Shown here: in pieces, positions 57,044 to 64,000 of the stretch | Numbering within the stretch: the first letter of the stretch is position 1 | Layout: each line of letters opens with the position of its first letter | Assembly: GCF_000308475.2 (NCBI RefSeq) | Contig: NZ_BAFT02000043.1 | Coordinates: 62,001-126,000 of the forward strand | Source: Nocardia brasiliensis NBRC 14402 | GTDB taxonomy: Bacteria; Actinomycetota; Actinomycetes; Mycobacteriales; Mycobacteriaceae | Direction of reading: 5' to 3' | DNA length: 64,000 bases | Notes under the pieces: generated by a model | What the model was told of the DNA's origin: nothing | What the model saw: only the letters and a program-made list of their open reading frames with translations | Database searches by the model: none | Made by a program: the position numbers and the translations under genes

Positions 57044-57139
57044 ATATCCTAGCTGTGCGGAAGTCAAGAGACGACCGCGGAGCCCGAACCGCCGCCCAGG
57101 CCAGTACCGAAATGATGTTTCCGGAAAGGACGCTTATCC

Positions 57140-57775
57140 ATGGCCAGCCCCTCCCGATCGCAGCCGACCGACTCGAGTCCGGCGCCGGTCGCCACGCTGA
57201 GTGAGGACGAGCTGAGTTCGGCCGCGCAGCGGGAACGCCGCAAGCGGATTCTGGACGCGACGCTGGCGCTGGCCTCCAAGGGCGGATACGACGCGGTGCA
57301 GATGCGCGCGGTGGCCGAACGCGCCGATGTCGCAGTCGGGACGCTGTACCGGTACTTCCCCTCGAAAGTGCACCTGCTGGTGTCCGCGCTCTCGCGTGAG
57401 TTCGAGCAGATCGAGAGCAAGCGCAAGCCGCTTGCCGGGCAGTCACCGCAGGAGCGCATGCACCTGCTGCTCACCCAGATCACCCGGATGATGCAGCGCG
57501 ACCCGCTGCTCACCGAGGCGATGACCCGCGCGTTCATGTTCGCCGACGCGTCCGCGGCCGCCGAGGTCGATCGGGTCGGCAAGGTGATGGACCGGCTGTT
57601 CGCCCGCGCCATGAACGACGGTGAACCCACCGACCGCCAGCTCGCCATCGCCAGGGTGATCAGCGACGTCTGGTTGTCGAACCTGGTGGCCTGGCTGACC
57701 CGGCGCGCCTCGGCGACCGACGTGACCGAACGCCTCGAACTCACCGTCGATCTGCTGCTCGGCGAGAACTCCTAG
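57140..57775 (+). CDS. kstR: TetR-family repressor KstR
   Basis: 211 residues. Very close to M. tuberculosis KstR from residue 27 on: HTH QMRAVAERADVAVGTLYRYF (54-73) then PSKVHLLVSALSREFEQIE. KstR represses cholesterol side-chain and upper ring genes and is released by side-chain CoA thioesters such as 3-oxo-4-cholestenoyl-CoA. The N-terminal 20 or so residues (SQPTDSSPAPVATLSEDE) extend beyond the mycobacterial protein. ATG 57140 with GGAAAGGACG upstream. Confidence 0.95.
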   Translation: MASPSRSQPTDSSPAPVATLSEDELSSAAQRERRKRILDATLALASKGGYDAVQMRAVAERADVAVGTLYRYFPSKVHLLVSALSREFEQIESKRKPLAGQSPQERMHLLLTQITRMMQRDPLLTEAMTRAFMFADASAAAEVDRVGKVMDRLFARAMNDGEPTDRQLAIARVISDVWLSNLVAWLTRRASATDVTERLELTVDLLLGENS

Positions 57776-57792
57776 TTCCCCGCCCTGGGGAA
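57776..57792 (+). terminator. Short hairpin after kstR
   Basis: TTCCCC (57776-57781), loop GCCCT, GGGGAA (57787-57792), then GTTTC. It begins directly at the kstR stop. Confidence 0.55.
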
Positions 57793-58194
57793 GTTTCGGC
57801 GCGCTGCGCGACGCCGCCCGGCACCAGACAGCCCGCGCATATCCGGCAAAATTCCGGACCGTCGGCATGCTGGTGTGGAAGATCACATCCGAAAACGATG
57901 CACCGCCGGAAACTCCGCAACGGCGCCCGTTCACCGTTGTCGTCTGCGGGTTAGCGCGAGTTTTGCGGGAGCCGTGCCCGCGCCGCCGGGCGTCCGTGTG
58001 ATCGCAGCGCATGCGTCGCGGTCATCGATCGCCGCCGTTCGGACCCGAATCCCGGCGGCGGCGAGCGAGATCGGCCCAACGCGCGGAAAATCAGACACAA
58101 CGCACGCATAGCGGCGGGCGTCGGTGCGGCGAAATCAACCCAGTATTGTTCTGCCCGCCCCTGAAAAAACTCCTCCGATCACTAGGTTGGATGC
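57793..58194. other. 402-bp intergenic region between kstR and otsB-GH15
   Basis: No convincing ORF: short frames here lack ribosome sites and domains. The last 60 bp (cagtattgttctgcc...cactaggttggatgc) hold a plausible promoter for the trehalose gene, but I cannot fix -10/-35 boxes. Confidence 0.4.
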
Positions 58195-59862
58195 GTGAGC
58201 GCACAGGATTTGCCACTGGAACTTCGTCGTGCACTGTCGACGGTCGCGCGCGTGCCACGACTCTTGGTCGCCTCGGATTACGACGGGACGCTTGCGCCCA
58301 TCGTGTCCGACCCGGCCAAGGCGTTTCCGCACCGGGAATCGGTGAGCGCGTTACGCGCGCTCGCCGGGCTCACCGGTACGACCGCGGCGGTCATCTCCGG
58401 CCGTGCACTGCGCGACCTCGCGGCGCTCTCGCGCCTGCCGGTCGAAGTGCAGCTGATCGGTAGCCACGGCTCGGAATTCGACGTGGGCTTCGTGCACGCG
58501 ATCGACAACGACGCCAAACACTTACTGCAAGAGGTGCAGACGGCGCTGACCCAGGTCGCCGCCGAGAACCCGGGCGTGACGGTCGAGATCAAACCGGCCA
58601 GCGTCGCACTGCACGTGCGCAACGCGAGCCCGGAGATCGGGCACCGGGCGCTGACCCAGGTCAGACAGGGCCCCGCCTGCTGGTTCGGCGTGCAGGTGAC
58701 CGAGGGCAAGGCCGTCATCGAGCTGGCCGTGGTGCAGACCGACAAGGGCACCGCCCTCGACACCATCCGCCATCAGGACGGCGCGTCCGCCGCGGTGTTC
58801 CTCGGCGACGACGTGACCGACGAGAAGGCCTTCCGCGTCCTGTCCGGCCCCGACCTCGGCATCAAGGTCGGCGAGGGCGAGAGCCTGGCCAAGTACCGCG
58901 TCGAGAGCACCGAGGACGTGTCGTGCGCGCTGGCCTTCCTGCTCGAGGAGCGGCGCACCTGGCTGGCCGGCGCGAGCGCACCCCGGATCGAGCGGCTGAC
59001 CATGCTGGCCAGCCCGCGCTCGGTGGCGCTGCTGACCCCCGACGCCACGGTCACCTGGTTCTGTCACCCCGAACCGGATTCGGCCGCGGTGTTCGCGCAT
59101 CTGCTCGGCGGTCCGCAGGCCGGCCACTTCACCATCGAGCCGGAACGCGCGGGCCTGCCGCTTTCGCAGCGCTATATCGACAGCACCATGACCGTCGAAA
59201 CCCGCTGGGCGAGTTTGCAAGTGGTCGACTACCTGCCGCACGACGTGGCGCCGACCCGGACCGACCTCACCCGGGTGATCACCGGCGACGCGCGCGCGGT
59301 GGTGACCTTCGCGCCGCGGCCGGAATTCGGCCAGGTGCCGGTGACCATCGAGGCGGACGCGAACGGGCTGCGGGTACTCGGCACCAACGATCCGATGGTG
59401 CTGCGCTCCCCCGGCCTGGAATGGCAGATCGTCAGCGACGGCACGCACGACTCCGCGCGCGCCGTGGTCGATCCGTCGCAGGGCCCGATCGTGCTCGAGA
59501 TGCGCTGTGGCACCTCCGATCTCGGCCCCGCGCAGACCGCGGAGCTGGAACGCAGGCGCATTGCGGAGGGCTACTGGTCGCAGTGGGCGGGCACACTGGA
59601 TCTGCCCTCGCTGAAGCCGGATCTGATGAAGCGCTCGGCACTGACGCTGCGCGGGCTCGTGCACGCGCCGTCGGGTTCCATCCTGGCCGCCGCGACCACT
59701 TCGCTGCCGGAGGACATCGGCGGCGTGCGCAACTGGGACTACCGCTACTGCTGGCTGCGCGACGCCTCGCTCACCGCGCAGGCGCTGGTCTCGCTCGGCT
59801 CGCTCGGCGAGGCCGAGCAGTTCCTCGACTGGGTGCACCGCGTGCTGGAGACGAAGCCGTGA
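58195..59862 (+). pseudogene. otsB: OtsB-GH15 fusion, 5' part (frame broken at 59850-59862)
   Basis: Starts GTG 58195. Residues 1-255 are a trehalose-6-phosphate phosphatase of the HAD type (Asp28 and Asp30 in ASDYDGTL; FLGDDVTDEKAF). From about 260 on there is a glucoamylase/trehalase-like GH15 N-terminal domain (PRIERLTMLASPRSVALLTP, NWDYRYCWLRDASL). The frame stops at TGA 59860-59862 after HRVLETKP. In homologues about 20 more residues follow and the protein continues, as it does here in another frame (59859-60704). The phosphatase half is intact and could still function. Confidence 0.82.
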
Positions 59863-60704
59863 TCGACCAACTGCCCGGCTACGCGGGCTCGCGCCCGGTG
59901 CGGGTCGGCAACGCGGCCAACATGCAGGTGCAGTTGGACGTGTTCGGCCCGATCGTCGATCTGATCGCGAGCCTGGCGCACGCGCGCGAACTCAAGGGCA
60001 GCACCGACCCGGCCCGGGCGCTGCCCGACGCGGACTGGGAACTGGTGCGCGCCATGGTTTCCGCGGTGCAGCGGCGCTGGCAGGAACCCGACCACGGCAT
60101 CTGGGAGATCCGCGGCAACCCGCGCCACCACGTGTACTCGAAGGTGATGGGCTGGATGACCATCGATCGCGCGCTGACGCTGGCCCAGAAGTTCGGCCGC
60201 GAGGTCGATCCGGCCTGGGCGGTGCTGCGCGAGACCATCGCCGACGAGGTGAAGACCAAGGGCTGGAACGACGAGGTCCAGTCGTTCACCGCCGCCTACG
60301 ACGGCACCGACCTGGACGCGGCCACCCTGCACATCGGGTTGAGCGGACTGATCGATCCGTCCGATCCGCGCTTCGCCGCGACCGTGGTCGCGACCGAGGC
60401 CGAATTGCGCAGCGGCTCGACGGTGTACCGGTACCACCACGACGACGGGCTGCCCGGCGGCGAGGGCGGCTTCCACCTCTGCGCGGCCTGGCTGGTCGAG
60501 GCCTACCTGTTGATCGGCAAGCGCTCGGACGCCGAAGCGCTGTTCGCCCAGCTGGTCGACGTGGCCGGACCGACCGGACTGCTCAGCGAGGAATACGATC
60601 CGGTTGCCGAGCGTTCGCTCGGTAATCACCCGCAGGCCTACAGCCACCTCGGTCTGCTGCGGTGTGCGCAGCTGCTCGGGCAGCCGGTGGAGGCTCTCGT
60701 TTAA
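59859..60704 (+). pseudogene. OtsB-GH15 fusion, 3' part (GH15 catalytic half)
   Basis: The frame resumes as EAVIDQLPGYAGSRPVRVGN and runs to 60704, carrying the GH15 catalytic region: WQEPDHGIWEIRGNPRHHVY (the acid Glu in GIWE) and LSEEYDPVAERSLGNHPQAY (the base Glu region). GTG 59859 overlaps the upstream TGA (GTGA), so separate translation is formally possible. But the GH15 (alpha/alpha)6 barrel would be cut in two and a conserved stretch is missing. I read it as a frameshifted fusion (deletion or assembly error). Confidence 0.78.
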
Positions 60705-60722
60705 CTGGTCCTTCGTGGTTTT

Positions 60723-60768
60723 CCGGGCCCGTCGGCCGCCGTCCGCGCACGGCAGTCGGCGGGCCCGG
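60723..60768 (+). terminator. Terminator after the GH15 part
   Basis: CCGGGCCCG (60723-60731) and CGGGCCCGG (60760-60768) pair perfectly; inner bases also pair partly. Just after the stop at 60704. Confidence 0.75.
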
Positions 60769-60802
60769 CTCGTGTCGGCGGCGCGCAGTTGCTAAAGTGA
60801 AA

Positions 60803-60817
60803 CAGAAACCATTTCCA
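60803..60817. promoter_or_regulatory. Candidate Zur box
   Basis: On the minus strand TGGAAATGGTTTCTG resembles the actinobacterial Zur consensus TGAAAATGATTTTCA at about 10 of 15 positions. It is 65 bp upstream of a metal-ABC importer, where a zinc-repressed site is expected. Confidence 0.5.
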
Positions 60818-60881
60818 TTAAGCTGCGCTGTATCACCCGCTCGAGTGCGTCACCAGCTGTTATGCGTTCCAGGAGTGCCGC

Positions 60882-61763
60882 GTGAAGACCCGACTCGCCC
60901 GCAGACTCGCAGGTATCGCCGTCGGAGTGGCCACCGCGGTCACGCTCACCGCCTGCGGCAGCACCGAGGATTCCGGCACACCGTCGGTCATCGCGTCCAC
61001 CAACGCCTGGGGCAATATCGCCACCGCGATCGCCGGACCGGACGCGAAGGTCGAATCGCTGATCAGTGACCCGACCGCGGACCCGCACTCGCACGAGACC
61101 TCCGCCGTCGAATCGGCGAAATTGAGCGACGCCGACCTGATCGTCTACAACGGCGGCGGCTACGACGAATTCGCAGAGAAGGCCGTCGCGGGCAAGAACA
61201 AGCGCACGGTGGACGCCTTCGCCCTGCGCGCCGACCAGAGCGACGAGAACGAGCACGTCTTCTACGACCTGAAGACCGTCGGGCTGGTGGCCGACAAGAT
61301 CGCGACCGAACTGGGCGCGCTGGATCCGGACCACGCGCCGGGGTACACCGAGCGGGCCACGGCCTTCAAGGACAAGCTCGGCGCGATCGTCGCGATCGCC
61401 GCCAAGGTTGCCGCCGAACATCCGAAAACGCCTGTGCTGCAGACCGAGCCGCTCGCGCACTACCTGCTGCTGACCGCGGGCGCCGAGGACCGGACGCCGC
61501 ACGAGTTCCAGGAGGCGATCGAGCAGGAGACCGACCCCGCGCCCGCCGCGGTGGCCGCCACCCGGGAACTGTTGACCGGCAAGCAGGTTCGCGCACTGGT
61601 CTACAACGTGCAGACCCAGGACAAGATCACCAAGGAGCTGCGCACGATCGCCCAGTCCGCGGGCATTCCCGTCGTCGAGGTGACCGAAACCCTGCCGGAC
61701 GGGGTGGATTACATTCAGTGGCAGACCAAGAACGCCGAAGCACTCGCCGCGGCGTTGCGTTGA
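60882..61763 (+). CDS. Metal ABC transporter substrate-binding lipoprotein (ZnuA-like)
   Basis: 293 residues. Lipoprotein signal with LTAC (Cys25). Cluster A-I metal-binding fold: ligands probably His69/His71 (DPHSHETS), His125 (NEHVFYD) and His193 (PLAHYL). It lacks the long His-rich loop of classical ZnuA, like the AztC type. Zinc is favoured by the possible Zur box; manganese is an alternative. GTG 60882 has aggag upstream. First gene of a three-gene importer operon. Confidence 0.85.
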   Translation: MKTRLARRLAGIAVGVATAVTLTACGSTEDSGTPSVIASTNAWGNIATAIAGPDAKVESLISDPTADPHSHETSAVESAKLSDADLIVYNGGGYDEFAEKAVAGKNKRTVDAFALRADQSDENEHVFYDLKTVGLVADKIATELGALDPDHAPGYTERATAFKDKLGAIVAIAAKVAAEHPKTPVLQTEPLAHYLLLTAGAEDRTPHEFQEAIEQETDPAPAAVAATRELLTGKQVRALVYNVQTQDKITKELRTIAQSAGIPVVEVTETLPDGVDYIQWQTKNAEALAAALR

Positions 61764-61774
61764 CCACCACCGCC

Positions 61775-62707
61775 ATGCACCAGGGAGCCGCGCTGACCGA
61801 ACACACCGAACCGGCGCGGGCGACCGCGAACGACGTCTCGGCGGTGCGGCTCGACGGCGCCCGCCTGTCGTACGGCGAACGGACGCTCTGGCAGGACCTG
61901 GATCTGGACGTGGCGGCCGGTGAATTCGTCGCCGTCCTCGGCCCCAACGGATCGGGCAAGACCTCGCTGCTGAAGGTCCTGCTCGGCCAGCAGGGACTCA
62001 GCGCGGGCACCGCCGCGATCGCGGGCGCCCCGGCGCGCACCGGCAATCCTGATATCGGCTATGTGCCGCAACAGAAGACGATCGACGCCGGGGTGCAGTT
62101 GCGCGGGGTCGACCTGGTCGGGCTCGGCGTGGACGGGCACCGCTGGGGCCTCGGGCTCCGCTCGCGCGCCGAGCGCAAGCGCAAGGTGGCCGCCGCGATC
62201 GCCGACGTCGGCGCGCAGCGGTTCGCGCACGCGCCGCTGGAGACGATGTCCGGTGGCGAACAGCAGCGGCTGCGGGTGGCGCAGGCGCTGGTCGGCGACC
62301 CGAAGGTGCTGCTGTGTGACGAGCCGCTGCTCAGCCTGGATCTGGCGAACCAGCGACTGGTCGCGGAGCTGATCGACAAACGCCGCCGCAGCCACGACAC
62401 CGCCGTGCTGTTCGTCACCCACGAGATCAATCCCGTTCTGCCGCTGGTCGATCGGGTGCTGTACCTGGTGGACGGCAAGTTCCGGATCGGTACGCCGGAC
62501 GAGGTGATGACCTCCGCGGTGCTGTCGGAGCTGTATCAAACGGAGGTGGATGTGCTGCGCGTGCGGGGGCGGCTGGTGGTCGTCGGCACCGGGGACACGA
62601 TGGACGCGCTCGGCAGCGCCGGCGCGCACTGCCACGGCGCGGCCGGGGCCGATATCGGCTCGGGCACAGCGGTTTCCGATTCGGACGCGGCCGGGGCCCG
62701 CTCGTGA
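61775..62707 (+). CDS. Metal ABC transporter ATP-binding protein
   Basis: 310 residues from ATG 61775; TTG 61760, overlapping the upstream stop, is the other option. Walker A GPNGSGKT, signature SGGEQQRLRV, Walker B VLLCDEPLLSLD, H-loop FVTHE. The C-terminal tail (AHCHGAAGADIGSG) is longer than usual and has a Cys/His pair. It powers the ZnuA-like importer. Confidence 0.88.
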   Translation: MHQGAALTEHTEPARATANDVSAVRLDGARLSYGERTLWQDLDLDVAAGEFVAVLGPNGSGKTSLLKVLLGQQGLSAGTAAIAGAPARTGNPDIGYVPQQKTIDAGVQLRGVDLVGLGVDGHRWGLGLRSRAERKRKVAAAIADVGAQRFAHAPLETMSGGEQQRLRVAQALVGDPKVLLCDEPLLSLDLANQRLVAELIDKRRRSHDTAVLFVTHEINPVLPLVDRVLYLVDGKFRIGTPDEVMTSAVLSELYQTEVDVLRVRGRLVVVGTGDTMDALGSAGAHCHGAAGADIGSGTAVSDSDAAGARS

Positions 62708-63573
62708 TCGACAAGCTGTCCGGCGTCTTGTCGAAGATGTTCGACGTCGGCACCACGGCGAACCTGCTCTCCTACGACTTCGTGCAGCAGGCGGTGCTCG
62801 CCGCCGCGCTGCTCGGCTTGCTGTCCGGCGTGATCGGTCCGCTGATCATCAGCAGGCAGATGTCGTTCGCGGTGCACGGCACCAGTGAGCTGTCGCTGAC
62901 CGGCGCGGCCGCGGCGCTGCTCGCCGGGATCGGCGTCGGGGTCGGCGCGATCGCCGGCTCGGTGGTCGCGGCGGTGCTCTTCGGTTTGCTCGGAACCCGT
63001 GCGCGCGAACGCGATTCGGTGATCGCGGTGGTGCTGTCGTTCGGGCTAGGCCTGTCCGTGCTGTTCCTCTGGCTCGGCCCGGACCGGGCCGGATCGAAGT
63101 TCTCGCTGCTCACCGGGCAGGTCGTCAGCGTGGGCAACGGCGGCCTCGGCCTGCTGGCCGCCTGTACCGCCGGCGTGCTCGCGGTACTCGCGATCGTCTA
63201 CCGCCCTTTGCTTTTCGCCAGTTCGGACCCGGAGGTCGCGGTCGCTCGCGGCGTGCCGGTCCGCGCGTTGTCCATCGTGTTCGCGGTACTGCTGGGCATC
63301 ACCGCGGCGTTCGGCGTCCAGATCGTCGGCGCGCTGTTGGTACTCGCGCTGCTGATCACCCCTGCGGCCGCGGCGGCGCAACTGACCGCCGACCCGGTCC
63401 GGGCGACGGTGCTGGCCGTGGTCTTCGCCGAACTCGCCGCGGTGGGCGGCATCCTGCTGTCGCTGGCCCCCGGCGTCCCGGTCTCCACCTTCGTCACCAC
63501 GATCTCGTTCCTGATCTACGTGGTCTGCCGAGTGGTCGGCACCCGCCGCCGCGAACTGGCCCGCGTCCGCTGA
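62704..63573 (+). CDS. Metal ABC transporter permease
   Basis: 289 residues, about eight hydrophobic helices, FecCD-like ABC-3 permease. The conserved GTSELSLTGAAAALLAG and FGVQIVGALLVLALLITPAA are present. GTG 62704 overlaps the ATPase stop (GTGA). Completes a binding protein-ATPase-permease importer. Confidence 0.88.
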   Translation: MIDKLSGVLSKMFDVGTTANLLSYDFVQQAVLAAALLGLLSGVIGPLIISRQMSFAVHGTSELSLTGAAAALLAGIGVGVGAIAGSVVAAVLFGLLGTRARERDSVIAVVLSFGLGLSVLFLWLGPDRAGSKFSLLTGQVVSVGNGGLGLLAACTAGVLAVLAIVYRPLLFASSDPEVAVARGVPVRALSIVFAVLLGITAAFGVQIVGALLVLALLITPAAAAAQLTADPVRATVLAVVFAELAAVGGILLSLAPGVPVSTFVTTISFLIYVVCRVVGTRRRELARVR

Positions 63574-63575
63574 CC

Positions 63576-63650
63576 TTCCCGCACTTCTCTTGCTGCTCGC
63601 ACCCGCCACGGCAGGCCGGAGTGGCCGCGAGAGCGTAGAAAGAAGTGCGG
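63576..63650. repeat. Intergenic hairpin (CCGCAC family) after the permease
   Basis: TTCCCGCACTTCT (63576-63588) has CCGCACTTCT pairing perfectly with AGAAGTGCGG (63641-63650), around a loop of about 52 nt. It shares the TTCCCGCAC start of the other family members and may act as the operon terminator. Confidence 0.6.
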
Positions 63651-63820
63651 TGGTCGGAAATATGGCCGGAGATCTCTACGCGTACGTGCCGTGCGGTGCC
63701 TACGTTCGGGTGACGGCCCGGCAGGCGGCTGCCCACCCATTGAGGGCGGGTGCCTTCAGTCGCTCTAGCTGGGTTTCGTATGCTCGAACGCACGCACCCC
63801 CGAACGATTGGTGACCAACG

Positions 63821-64000
63821 ATGATCGACTTCTCGATTCCCGCCGAGCTCGCCGCCGAACGCGATCGAGTCCGCCGGTTCGTCATCGACAAGATCGTTCC
63901 GTTCGAGCGCGATCCGCGCCTGACCGCGCACGGGCCGACCGATGAACTGCGTCAGGAACTGGTGGAACTCGCGCGGGCCGAGAAGCTGCTCACCGTGCAG
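63821..64000 (+). CDS. Acyl-CoA dehydrogenase, N-terminal part (cut by right edge)
   Basis: 60 codons from ATG 63821 (MIDFSIPAELAAERDRVRRF then VIDKIVPFERDPRL) match the N-terminal helical domain of acyl-CoA dehydrogenases. The gene continues beyond the window. No steroid link is visible from this fragment. Confidence 0.75.
   Translation, partial: MIDFSIPAELAAERDRVRRFVIDKIVPFERDPRLTAHGPTDELRQELVELARAEKLLTVQ

Noticed and set aside
58522..59838. 438-residue minus-strand frame across otsB-GH15
   Set aside because: Antisense to clear HAD and GH15 domains.
59850..59862. Programmed ribosomal frameshift joining the two OtsB-GH15 frames
   Set aside because: No slippery heptamer or following pseudoknot is visible, and about 20 conserved residues are missing, which a frameshift would not explain.

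Overview
The window is high-GC actinomycete DNA, most like Nocardia or a close relative such as Rhodococcus. The evidence is dense GC-rich coding, many GTG and TTG starts, 4-nt ATGA/GTGA overlaps, WXG100 proteins, and gene content matching the cholesterol-catabolism regions of Mycobacterium tuberculosis and Rhodococcus. Assignments rest on reading translated proteins and motifs; no database search was run.

Region 1 (1126-18233) is a KstR2-type block for the last two steroid rings (rings C and D, the HIP pathway): two SDRs, echA20-ipdA-ipdB-ipdC, fadA6, kstR2, an ipdF-like SDR, fadE30, fadD3, a crotonase, and fadE31-fadE32-fadE33. KstR2-like operators lie at 2877-2890, 9435-9448 and 12527-12540, each in the promoter region of the genes it should control. 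A repeat-rich exported protein runs off the left edge.

Region 2 (18234-27136) is accessory: a small WXG100 cluster, a MarR/MFS pair with a clear operator, a tandem DUF427 protein, a phosphotransferase, an AraC regulator, a decayed-looking segment, tRNA-His(GTG), a cupin, a nitronate monooxygenase-like protein and a metallo-beta-lactamase-fold hydrolase.

Region 3 (27198-41608) holds the ring A/B genes. kshA and its small partner diverge from hsaA-hsaD-hsaC-hsaB, with a KstR-type operator for each direction. Then comes a scar of about 2 kb (32579-34461): a 5'-truncated SDR, a MarR remnant, an intact Phd/VapC toxin-antitoxin pair and a short YdeI-like ORF. It is followed by hsaE-hsaG-hsaF with a second steroid flavoprotein, divergent from kstD and an Rv3538-like hydratase. 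kstD looks leaderless and its KstR operator overlaps the -10 region.

Region 4 (41648-49987) is unrelated to steroids: a DUF4129/MoxR/DUF58 membrane-linked cluster, zapE, two TetR genes whose operators share an 11-2-11 design, a NUDIX hydrolase and a lipoprotein of the agmatine/peptidyl-arginine deiminase fold.

Region 5 (50035-57775) is a side-chain operon in the order fadE34-fadE28-fadE29-chsH2-chsH1-ltp2, divergent from kstR over a perfect KstR palindrome. It merges what are two separate loci in M. tuberculosis and contains no cyp125.

Region 6 (57776-64000) has an otsB-glucoamylase (GH15) fusion gene broken by a frame disruption, a zinc/manganese-type ABC importer behind a candidate Zur box, and the start of another acyl-CoA dehydrogenase cut by the right edge. 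Intergenic hairpins sharing a CCGCAC / GTGCGG core recur at four gene ends across the window.
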